Made by a program: the position numbers and the translations under genes. A stretch of DNA of 64,000 nucleotides, from NCBI GenBank assembly GCA_964036275.1, contig OZ038433.1:42255336-42319335 (forward strand). Direction: 5' to 3'. Positions 26,501 through 36,250 of the stretch are shown here, in pieces. Positions within the stretch are counted from its first letter, which is position 1. Every line of letters starts with the position of its first letter. Below the pieces are notes generated by a model that was not told the origin of the DNA, searched no databases, and was given only the letters and a program-made list of their open reading frames with translations. This stretch comes from Litoditis marina (Eukaryota > Nematoda > Chromadorea > Rhabditida > Rhabditidae).

Positions 26501-29500
26501 AAGCAAACTCCTAAATATTGTAGTTTGATCTTAAAACATCTCAGGTTGTTTTTAATGAACGTACTGTCTCAATTGAAATTAATCGAAGCCTGCTAACAAT
26601 TAAAAAATCCTACATAGATTTAACAAATATGTAGTAAAATTTCATTACTGTCATTAGTTGAGTAGTTGTGAATTTTGTAGTTTGATCTTAAAACATATTA
26701 GGCTATTTTGATTTGTCCACGACTTTCAAACACTGCATCGGTTCATCGAATTTGTGAAATTTTGCCTTCGGTAATAGATCAATTGGATGTACCAGTACTT
26801 GCAAGAATGTGTCTACCTTTTCTGTAGTAGGACAAATTGGTTCTTCATGTTTGCCTTTCACCAAAATTGCATCTTTCTCCTGAAATGTGTAAACAATAAC
26901 TCGAAGTAAAAAATTGAAAAATCAAAAGTTAACCAAGTTTATTTTGATTGCTGAGAACGAAAAACTATTTGTTCAAGTTATGTCTATTGAATATTACTAT
27001 TTAGTTTGAAGTAAAGTAATGATTTAAATTATTTTTTCACTATCTTCTACCATATATATGTTCATTTTTGTTACACATAATATAATTTTATAAGATACCG
27101 TAACAGTTGGTTGAGTATCAGTGGTAGTAGCTTCCGAATGGTCTTCTTCGTTCGAATGTGTATTAACAGGTTCGAGAGGATGTTCGAACTGAGTTTCGCT
27201 CTACAAAAATTCAAAATAATAGAACGATAATTTTCCAGTGTATTCAAAGAATATTATTCTCGTATTTTGTTCTCTCTACGAAATCATATTTTCTTCTTCT
27301 TTGCGTTTGTTTATGAATTGTTTAAGATATTGAAGAGTTAGTTTCAAAAACTTGAATGCTTAATCGGTTTTTTCCTATTTAATATCAGTTGGCTTATTTA
27401 TGACTTTGGATATCCCGTTCTAGCTAGGAAAAACACAGATTAGATGAAAATTAATGAAATACATGAACTGTACCAAATCGCTGTCACTATCCATGGAGTC
27501 ATCCAATGTAACATTCTTATTTGGATCGATATGAGGTGCAAGATTTTGTTTTCGTACTGGATATTGTTCCCCATTACGTTCCACAAATATTACATTTGTA
27601 CTTTCCATTTCATCATTTTCATTATGAGCATCAATCTGGAAAATCATAAGATTACGGAGTATATAATTATTATAACAAACCTGTACATTAAAATAACTGG
27701 CTATTTTAAATGTTTCCTATATTTCCATAGTACTGATTTTTTTCTGTCGTGAAAATAAATAAGTTTTTTAAACAAAAACATAATAAATATACCTGATCCA
27801 TGTGAGTATCGTAGTAACCATGAACCATGTTTTCATCATACTCCTCATCAGACATTTCAATATGAGGATCACTGAAAACATTTATTATCAGTTGATTATC
27901 TTAACTAAAAAAATACAGTCACTTAGTCAAATAATTACCCTGAAAACATTTGTTATCACTTGATTATGTTTTCAACTAACTAAATACAGTCGTTTAGTCA
28001 AATAGCTACCCGGCCAAATGAGTTCTTGCTTCTTGTTCTTCTTCAGTATCAGTATCCCAAAGTTTGGCTTCCTCTGGGTAGAATCGTGCATGAGCTTCAA
28101 GTCGTTCTTTCCATGATCTGTCTCGATTGATGACAATAGGGTATTTGTTACTTTTCCATCCTGCTTCTCCTCTCGGGAACAGAATCGGGTAACAAAGTGG
28201 CGAAATCTCTGACATCCATGGGAATATTGGCCTCGAAGGACGATTACTACGCTTTGGATAGATATTGAGTCCTGGATACCGTATTTCTTGTTCGAGAGAC
28301 GAATCGTAGAACACTGATAGAAAGTCCCGCCCATGAGTTTTTGTCTTATAGATACCCGGATGTTGCTGGAATAAATGGCATGAAAAACATTGATCGAAAA
28401 TTGACGGCTATTTAAATTGAATTCTATTCATTATTTAGTAAGAAAGTTCTCAAAAATATCACTAAAGTTCTTGACTTATTTTGTAATTGTTTTTATCGTT
28501 GGAACAATAGTTATTTGATGATTGATGAAATGAGTATTTGAAATGAATTTGACTCAATTCGAGTTTCACTAACATTCTTGATCATTTTCCTGCTCACAAC
28601 GTGTGGATCAATAATTTTCAATCGTAGATGTTCCGGGTTATTTCCTTGTTCTTCGGCTTCTTTCATACAATCCGCCATAGTTTTATACATAGTGGCAAAA
28701 TGATTATGAAGATGTAAATAAGCAGTTATGTCGGCGATAATCTGAAAATGACGTATTTGAGCATTATGTGTACGTGAGAACTCCAACTTTAGCTGTATTC
28801 TAATTCACTAACACAGCAAAACCAGAATCTGGGCAAAAACAAACGATGCGACGATAGCTGTATGTTTTCAAAACGACTCCTTCTCTATTTAGTGCGTGGT
28901 TAAGAATCAAATTTCTATCATTCACAGAAATCATGTTTTATAGGTTAAATCCAGTAACATGATATGTTTGGTTATATGTTATTAAAATTCGTTAAAGAAG
29001 ACTATTGAGACATGTACAGCGTTAATGAACTATGAGAAAAAAGTACCTGCAAGTAATATTTGCTATATAACTAAATTTCACCTTTTTGTCCAAATTTTCA
29101 GCGAATGGAGCATTTATCCTCTTTTCAATAGCTTCCTCAGGATCGTATACGTAATAATTTCCACATTGCAAGTTGGTTGGATCCTTTGGATATGCAGCAG
29201 AAGGAAAATGCCTGAGAGGACCTTGGCATTTTTCGACCTGAAAAATATTTATATAAGTTGTGGTAAACCATAACTTGTAGTTTGATCTCAAATTTCTCAT
29301 AACTCACAAATTCAAACTGAACACAACGTGATCAAACTACAAGCACATTGTAATATGATAAACAGTATTTTCGGTCTTGAAACTCTAGTTGTATGGAATG
29401 AACGAATTCTGTATTGAATCGAAAATTTAACCTGTGAAAATTTTACCTGAGGAGCCAATATAAATTTACTTAATGCTATTTGTCATAAAAACTACCTGTG

Positions 29501-32500
29501 GTCCGTACTTAGCAGCTTTCAAACGATGACGTTGTATAGAAGCAAAACTGAAGAATGAGTTGTACTTCATAGTGTTCTGTGTGAAGTGTTTTCTTTGTTT
29601 GGAATTGATGTCGAATAGATAGGTTTTGAGCGGCTCAGCAATTTTAGGAAATGGAGGTATAAAAATGCGGCCTTTCGAGCAGCAATAATGACGGCCGGGC
29701 AAATGCAAGGCTCCACAGAAGAAACATTCGTTGTCCTGTTTCCCAAGATACAGTAACTCGCAATAATCTGAAAACAATAATTCGATTGAAAAAAATTGTA
29801 TCAAAGTATGAGCAAATGTTCTGTTTCAAGTGGTAGTTTTTTCAGTCAAAATGTAGTAAAAAGTATTTTTAGTGTTATGTAACAGTTCAATTTTACCGTC
29901 CTTGTAAAAAGAGCTGATTTACCTAATTTCTCATTTGGATCACTCAGAACAGATACTTCATTTTTCTTTTCCTTCTTTTTCTTGAAACGACGTTGTCTCC
30001 ATACATCTGAATCTGAAAAAAACAACATTACTTAAAAGAATAATTGGTCAAAAATGAATCATTCAACTCTCATTTAACGTTTTCCGCGGCGTTTTGTAGT
30101 CGTGGTTCCATCTTTGTCGTGGTTTTATTAGTAATGAATTCAGCTTACATTTTCGTAATCATGTTGATTCACTTTTCTTATTGAGTTTAGAGTTTAAAAG
30201 TACAACTTATTAGTGTATTAGTGTCAGATTTGCAAAATGACAAAACAAAATTATTATTTAGATTAAACAATGTAGCTTAAAAATGCATGTCTCATTGTCT
30301 TACGCTTTGCTCGTTGAGAATTGCTTTCCATGTCATGATCATCTGATTCAACATTTTCTGAAGATCCAGTAGAAGTTGTGAGGTTTTCTGTAAATATTGA
30401 ACTTTAAATATAGTCTTTTCCATTTCTACTAAGACTCCCACAGTAGGATTTTAAAACTTCCAAGTTGTTTTTCTCACTTACTTTCGATCGGAAAGGTGGA
30501 GGATTTTCACTCCTCATGTACTCAGATAAAGTTAATATACAAGAATATTTTCGATGATGAATTCAATATTCAGCTTCACAGCAGTCTTCAAAAAGTTTGG
30601 GAGGTTACCATAGGAGTCTCAGTAGGAATGGTGTGAACTACAAATGTTGCGAAAAAGGTGTAGCATCTGAATAGCATTTACCATGAGTTTTCCACTTGGT
30701 AATTTCTCCAATAGAAACAGTTCTGCGTGATGGCGAGTCATTCGACGATTCTTCAAACTCATTGGACGATGGAAAGACCGCTAAAGACAGTGTAGACAAA
30801 TCTGACTTATTTGTACTACTTTAAAGATTAGCTAATGAACAGTTCAAATTTGTTATTTTTCATTATCAAATGATAATATGGTTATTATTTCTCATCCCAT
30901 GTGTATTTACAGCAGTTTTTTTTTACTGAAGTTTGATTTTCTCAAAACCTGTTCTTGTACACTAAGAACTAAAAGATAAAAATTCAAAACAGAAATAATA
31001 ATTTTTGTCGCGAGTATAGTATCTGATTCTATAATGAATTAATATAAAATACTCAATCTTAACAATGTAGCTCAAAAATGCATGTCTCATTGTCTTACGC
31101 TTTGCTAGTTGAGAATTGTTTTCCATGTCATGATCATCTGATTCAACATTTTCCAAAGATCCAGTAGAAGTTGTGAGGTTTTCTGTAAATATTGAACTTT
31201 AAATATAGTCTTTTCCATTTCTACTAAGACTCCTACAGTAGGATTGTAAAACTTTCAAGTTGTTTTTCTCACTTACTTTCGATCGAAAAGGTGGAGGATT
31301 TTCACTCCACATTCTCGTACTCAGATAAAGTTAATATACGAGAATATTTTCGATGATGAATTCAATATTCAGCTTCACAGCAGTCTTCAAAAAGTTTGGG
31401 AGGTTACCATAGGAGTCTCGGTAGGAATGGTGTGAACTACAAATGTTGCGAAAAAGGTGTAGCATCTGAATAGCATTTACCATGAGTTTTCCACTTGGTA
31501 ATTTCTCCAATAGAAACAGTTCTGCGTGATGGCGAGTCATTCAACGATTCTTCAAACTCATTGGACGATGGAAAGACCGCTAAATAAAGTGTAGATAAAT
31601 CTGACCATAGGAGTCTCGGTAGGAATGGTGTGAACTACAAATGTTGCGAAAAAGGTGTAGCATCTGAATAGCATTTACCATGAGTTTTCCACTTGGTAAT
31701 TTCTCCAATAGAAACAGTTCTGCGTGATGGCGAGTCATTCAACGATTCTTCAAACTCATTGGACGATGGAAAGACCGCTAAATAAAGTGTAGATAAATCT
31801 GACTTATTTGTACTGCTTTAAAGATTAGCTAATGAACAGTTCAAATTTGTTATTTTTCTTTATCAAATGATAATATGGTTATTACTTCTCATCCCATGTG
31901 TATTTACAGCAGTTTTTTTTTAAACTGAAGTTTGATTTTCTCAAAACCTGTTCTTGTACACTAAGAACTAAAAGATAAAAATTCAAAACAGAAATAATAA
32001 TTTTTGTCGCGAGTATAGTATCTGATTCTATAATGAATTAATATAAAATACTCAATCTTAACAATGTAGCTCAAAAATGCATGTCTCATTGTCTTACGCT
32101 TTGCTAGTTGAGAATTGTTTTCCATGTCATGATCATCTGATTCAACATTTTCTAAAGATCCAGTAGAAGTTGTGAGGTTTTCTGTAAATATTGAACTTTA
32201 AATATAGTCTTTTCCATTTCTACTAAGACTCCTACAGTAGGATTGTAAAACTTTCAAGTTGTTTTTCTCACTTACTTTCGATCGAAAAGGTGGAGGATTT
32301 TCACTCCACATTCTCGTACTCAGATAAAGTTAATATACGAGAATATTTTCGATGATGAATTCAATATTCAGCTTCACAGCAGTCTTCAAAAAGTTTGGGA
32401 GGTTACCATAGGAGTCTCGGTAGGAATGGTGTGAACTACAAATGTTGCGAAAAAGGTGTAGCATCTGAATAGCATTTACCATGAGTTTTCCACTTGGTAA

Positions 32501-33930
32501 TTTCTCCAATAGAAACAGTTCTGCGTGATGGCGAGTCATTCGACGATTCTTCAAACTCGTTGGACGATGGAAAGACCGCTAAATAAAGTGTAGATAAATC
32601 TGACTTATTTGTACTGCTGTGAAAAATGAAATTTCATTTGGCTATATGTATGGTGCTTAAACAAATTGGATAATAAAAAATCGGGATAAATTGTATAAGC
32701 TTCATTAAATTTTGAATAAAGGGAAACGGTTTGCAGGTATATATAAACTATCAACATATTTGACTTTTGGTTTGTTCTGTTCTGAAGATTGAAATTTCAT
32801 TTGAAGTAATATTTATATATGAATGTTTAGTTCATAATTAAATTGGAAAATGGTTCACCTTCAGAAGTTGAAGGTCCACAGGTGTCGTGGATAGTTTTCT
32901 CCTGTTTATGACGACCAATTAATTTATTCCATAAACCTTAAAGTTTAATTTCATCACAGACATTTCATAGCAATCATATTGGTTTTCTTCTTCAACGTAT
33001 TACCTAATTGATCAATTATTAAAATAGAAGTTTTTTTAAAGTAGTAAGTACTAACTCACTGAATTGTGTTTCCATTTATTAAGTTGAAGCAAACAATACG
33101 TTACGGAATCATCTTTTTATTCTATGTCTAAACGACTTTTAAATTTTCGTGATTATATCATTCATTTATAGGGTGGTAAAATACTTTATTGAATTAAACC
33201 TTTCACTTGTCCTGATCCTTTCTGTTTACTATTTTCCTTCGAAACAAGATTAGATAACTGTTGTGAAGTTTCCATAGGTGGTCCAATAGGAACAGAAGAT
33301 GGTTGTTTTTTCGTACTCTTTCTTTTGCTTCCAGAACGATGGAAAAATTCTGTAAATATAATTGTAATTTCTCACAAAAATTATCATAGAGAGAAAGAAT
33401 TACAAATAGTCATGAAAGTACTATAGCGACATGTAAATACTATATTATTCGTATTGATTTCCTTCCCCCTACCTGTATAATCAACACAATATTGCAGTAC
33501 GAGAATTGAAGTAAAAAGAAAATCAAGTTTATAGTGAGTAGAGTGTTTAAAACAAAAAGTTCAAGAAGAATCACACATAACTTCTATATTGATTCCATAC
33601 CTTTTTCTTTAGATGTAGATTGTTCATCCTCAACTTCTTCATCCGAATAATTAATCTTTTTTCTTTTGCGCAAACTTAACACTCTCTCGAACAAACCTGA
33701 AAAATTAGCTGAATTGTGAATCAAAACACTAATCCTTTTTTTGTCCAATTATCACAACTAAACTATTCCATTGATTCAAAAACTATTGAAAATTTTGTAC
33801 TTTATTCTTCTAATGTCTAATGTTCCTTTAACTTTTTATGTTAATCAATACCAGTTTTTCTCTTCTCTGCCGCATCATCTTTTCCATCATCTTTCTCGTC
33901 ATCTTCCTCATCATTTTTTTTCGACATCAT
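19653..33930 (-). CDS. Helitron Rep-helicase transposase gene, about 36 exons
   Basis: This encodes the Helitron transposase, which nicks and joins single DNA strands (Rep) and unwinds DNA (PIF1-type helicase). The ATG at 33930 follows TTTACAG. The stop is TGA at 19653-19655. Exons in gene order: 33930-33852, 33696-33601, 33349-33207, 32901-32859, 32578-32480, 32181-32098, 31777-31679, 31579-31481, 31182-31099, 30780-30682, 30387-30304, 30012-29923, 29767-29496, 29237-29082, 28741-28574, 28365-28010, 27871-27793, 27635-27474, 27200-27099, 26879 to about 26703, 26446-26256, 25985-25784, 25509-25377, 25118-24407, 24159-23782, 23549-23393, 23242-23090, 22869-22749, 22668-22562, 22160-22005, 21833-21701, 21632-21385, 21114-20848, 20636-20493, 20404-20312, 19991-19653. 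Phases agree at every junction except after 26879, where no good donor is seen before TAG at 26703. The product is about 2,000 residues with no frameshift seen. Confidence 0.85.
23782..26446 (-). CDS. Transposase Rep (HUH, two-tyrosine) nuclease exons
   Basis: Five exons. 26446-26256 has FREYALF and GQLFTIDMDTRLRQFR, matching the 'REYY ... LFQQ ... D ... R' lead-in of Helitron Rep. 25985-25784 has SVPSTVPGSPRHQQNLFENI and then DKPDIFGTFTCN, the first Rep motif. 25118-24407 has the HUH motif as HVH (codons 25056-25048) in RGPPHVHF, and the paired tyrosines in KYIFKYIFKG (Tyr codons 24606-24604 and 24594-24592). These residues nick and rejoin the strand in this family. 24159-23782 has APEAAWDIMG and the following WFKLN region that leads to the helicase. 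All catalytic residues I can name are present. Confidence 0.9.
24197..24262. repeat. Intronic inverted repeat of GTAGTTTGATC
   Basis: GTAGTTTGATC at 24197 faces GATCGAACTAC ending at 24262 (10 of 11 pairs), inside the intron 24160-24406. Similar boxes occur in other introns of this gene and in the element's 3' region. Confidence 0.55.
25564..25612. repeat. Two direct copies of the TAGTTTGATCTC box in an intron
   Basis: TAGTTTGATCTCAAAAGATC and then TAGTTTGATCTCGAAACAT stand about 22 bp apart in the intron 25510-25783. The same box with AAAACAT occurs near 26520 and 26678, either side of the unclear splice junction. Confidence 0.5.
26703..30012 (-). CDS. Transposase finger and Helitron N-terminal domain exons
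   Basis: Nine exons. 30012-29923 is very basic (KKKKEKK). 29767-29496 carries a Cys/His cluster (CELLYL, then ECFFCG, then HYCC) and the phrase NTMKYNSFFSF, both typical of the region before Rep in Helitron proteins. 29237-29082 and 28741-28574 continue this domain. 28365-28010 contains CYPILFPRGEAGW, the conserved 'LFPxGExGW' signature. 27871-27099 are three acidic linker exons. The last exon begins at 26879 and reads open to TAG at 26703. To join the next exon it must end in phase 0, and candidate donors (GTAGAC, GTACTG, GTCGTG) are all weak. A real break here, splitting the gene, remains possible. Confidence 0.75.
29277..29340. repeat. Intronic inverted repeat of GTAGTTTGATC, perfect
   Basis: GTAGTTTGATC at 29277 faces GATCAAACTAC ending at 29340 (11 of 11 pairs), within the intron 29238-29495. 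It may be a tiny palindromic insertion or a paired protein-binding site. Confidence 0.55.
30268..32612. repeat. Tandem genomic duplication carrying exons A and B
   Basis: CAATGTAGCT followed by CATGTCTCATTGTC starts at 30268, 31063 and 32062. The spacings are 795 and 999 bp. The longer copy contains an extra 198-bp duplication (CCATAGGAGTCTCGG at 31407 and 31605) that doubles exon B. The third copy breaks off near 32612. Introns are copied along with exons and are almost unchanged, so the events are recent. Confidence 0.88.
30304..33930 (-). CDS. Transposase N-terminal exons: acidic, Ser-rich, tandemly duplicated
   Basis: Eleven exons. The first (33930-33852) starts Met-Met-Ser and is almost all Lys, Asp and Glu. 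The next three are basic or acidic and look disordered. Then come four copies of a 99-bp exon B (32578-32480, 31777-31679, 31579-31481, 30780-30682) and three of an 84-bp exon A (32181-32098, 31182-31099, 30387-30304), in the order B-A-B-B-A-B-A. Exon B encodes a peptide with SIGEITKWKTH, and exon A one with NVESDDHDME. Every A and B exon starts with two bases of a codon and ends with one, so copies can be added without shifting frame. I recognise no domain; a linker or partner-binding role is only inference. Confidence 0.7.
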
Positions 33931-34440
33931 ACTGTAAATATATATATATCAATATCAATTGACAAAGTTTTATGGGGGTGTATCTTTGAAATGAGACAAT
34001 TGAAATGAGAAATTTATACGACGCGTTGCTTTTCATTGTAACAAAATTATATAGAATTAAAAGTTTAAATAAAAGAACACAAAACTGGGGTAGCAGTTCA
34101 TCCAAAAAATGCTCTATTGATTAATATCGTCATTGTGCGCCCTACTGTTAACACCAGGTCAATTGCTTTTCTATTTATATCTGTAGATAAAAATATATCA
34201 CAAAAAACTCACAACCACCTTCAAAGCACCAAATACCTGAAAATGAACTCAACTCTTTCCTTGGAGAAAAACGTTCGAGTAACTTAAACGTGTACGGATA
34301 GTTTAACACGAAAAAAACTTTTCCCCACTGGAAGGACTTTCAAATCCCAGATCTCTTTCGTTAGGTAGTGTTCAATTACATTATTGTTATTACGACTATA
34401 CAGTTGTTTTTGACCATTTTGAAAAATGTATATGTAAATA
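33931..34440 (-). promoter_or_regulatory. Upstream region of the transposase gene with acceptor before ATG
   Basis: In gene sense, TATATTTACAG stands one base before the first ATG (33930). It could be a spliced-leader acceptor or the end of a 5' UTR intron. A possible 24-bp noncoding exon (34236-34213) lies between TTTTCAG and GTGAGT. No TATA box can be assigned. Repeat-type sequence begins at about 34440. Confidence 0.45.
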
Positions 34441-36250
34441 TTTACCGTTTTACAACATCTTATAACTAATCAATAAATCGATATTATTTTATTTGTCCAA
34501 TTATAATATTTTTCTATTATTCACATGACGTTTAACTATCAAGGTTTCATTATCATAATTCTGATGGTAATCAGAGTACAATTACCATGAATTTGGGTTT
34601 TTATCATGAAATTAATTCTAAATGACGTTAAACGTGAATAAAGCTTAAAATAAAACTCAAAACCTTCGGCAGCCTTGTTTCATAGTCTATAAATTGTAAA
34701 CTGACCGAGTTTGAAACGAATCAAAGCACTTTGAAATTCCATCCAATGACTTTGACGATTTCATAACTAATCTATAAATCGATATTATTGATTTTTGCAG
34801 ATCTTTACTTTGTCAGCTACGAAAGTTATTTAGATGCTGTAAGTCAATTGACTCCAAAGTACTTATTCGGTCGGCTACAAAAGTTTGAAGTTTTCATGTT
34901 TTCACTTTGAGCGGGTCTAAAAAAGTCGTAAGGACCCAACTCGAAAATCGCTTCGATGAGAACTTTTTATTTGTTTAATAGTATCTCTCACTCGAATATG
35001 GTATCCATCGCGCATGTTTGAAAATTTTTCAACCGACATTCTCATTTTTGACACCTCCCATAACTAATCGATAAATCGATATTATCGATTTTTTCCAATT
35101 GAAACTCATATTAATTTCTTATGTTATGTTCACCAGTCAAGTTTCATGACAATTGGTTTGGTCATTGTTGAATGGTGAACAACGAAAATTTCTGAGGGTC
35201 ACCTAAAATTCATCATAAAAAATCAATAAATCAATATCAAGAAAATTTAAAAAATAAGTTTCCTTAGAATTGAACGAGGTATACATGGTAGCAGTTTCAG
35301 ACAGATCGGAGCCAAAAATACCCCTGCTGAACCCCCTATAACCGAAATTTTGCTAAAATCAACTTCGCGGTAGATCAATATATCGATTTTTTGTTATTAT
35401 CAACTTTGTTTCCCATCGGAGTTGTATTGATGTTAGAAAGTACTAAGGTCACGGCCGCATGGCTGGCAAGTTACAGCTACATAAAATTTCAATAGGCGTC
35501 CTAAAAACCGTCATAAAAAATCAATAAATCAATATCAAGAAAATTTAAAAAAGAAGTTTCTTTAGAATTGAACGAGGTATACATGGTAGCAGTTTCAGAC
35601 AGATCGGAGCCAAAAATACCCCTGCTGAACCCCCTATAACCGAAATTTTGCTAAAGTCAACTTCGCGGTAGATCAATATATCGATTTTTTGTTATTATCA
35701 ACTTTGTTTCCCATCCGAGTTGTACTGATGTTAGGAAGCACTAAGGTCATGGCCGCATGGCTGGCAAGTTACAGCTACATAAAATTTCAATAGGCGTCCT
35801 AAAAACCGTCATAAAAAATCAATAAATCAATATCAAGAAAATTTAAAAAAGAAGTTTTCTTAGAATTAGAAGAGGTACACATGGCAGCAGTTTCAAACAG
35901 ATCGGAGCCAAAAATACCCCTGCTGAACCCCCTATAACCGAAATTTTGCTAAAGTCAACTTCGCGGTAGATCAATATATCGATTTTTTGTTATCATCAAC
36001 TTAATTTCCCATCCGAGTTGTATTGATGTTAGGAAGCACTAAGGTCACGTCTGTATGGCTGGCAAGTTACAGCTACATGAAATCTGAGTAGGTGTCATAC
36101 TAAAGATCATATAAAATCATTAAGGCCCTAACTCAAAATTCGTACGGGGGCGCTCGCCTTAAATAAGTCTCTAGTATACTATGTAGGAGTTACGAAGGAA
36201 TTGTAGCAATTCTAATGTTACCACTAGCATCTGTATTATAGGTAGGGTGA
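34440..36250 (-). repeat. 5' block of the autonomous element, shared with short elements
   Basis: From about 34440 the sequence follows the bodies of E8 and E12: TTCACATGACGTT(C/T)AACTA, TAATCGATAAATCGATATTA, and near the 5' end TAAGGCCCTAACTCAAAATT. It ends TCACCCTACC at 36250. This block is probably what the non-autonomous elements kept when the coding part was lost. Confidence 0.75.
35214..36107. repeat. 298-bp tandem module in the 5' block of E11 (3 copies)
   Basis: CATAAAAAATCAATAAATC starts at 35214, 35512 and 35810. Each copy includes ATACCCCTGCTGAACCCCCT and GGTAGATCAATATATCGAT. The autonomous element thus carries the same variable module as the short ones. Confidence 0.88.

Larger units (their letters stand above)
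17607..36250 (-). mobile_element. E11, autonomous Helitron, 18,644 bp
   Basis: Both termini match the short elements: 5' TCACCCTACC at 36250 and 3' hairpin plus CTAG at 17607. The single large gene runs in the same direction as the element, as in canonical Helitrons (5' TC, 3' hairpin and CTRR, no terminal inverted repeats, A/T target). Parts by coordinate: 3' repeat region 17641-18232, 3' flank to 19652, Rep-helicase gene 19653-33930, upstream region to about 34440, and a 1.8-kb 5' block of the non-autonomous type. It sits head to tail between E10 and E12. An alternative is that the gene block inserted into a short element. The matching ends and orientation argue for one element. Confidence 0.85.

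Noticed and set aside
27444..27752. Plus-strand open frames over transposase exons (also 21343, 23961, 29025, 33771)
   Set aside because: They lie antisense to exons with clear family motifs or splice signals and show no domain of their own.
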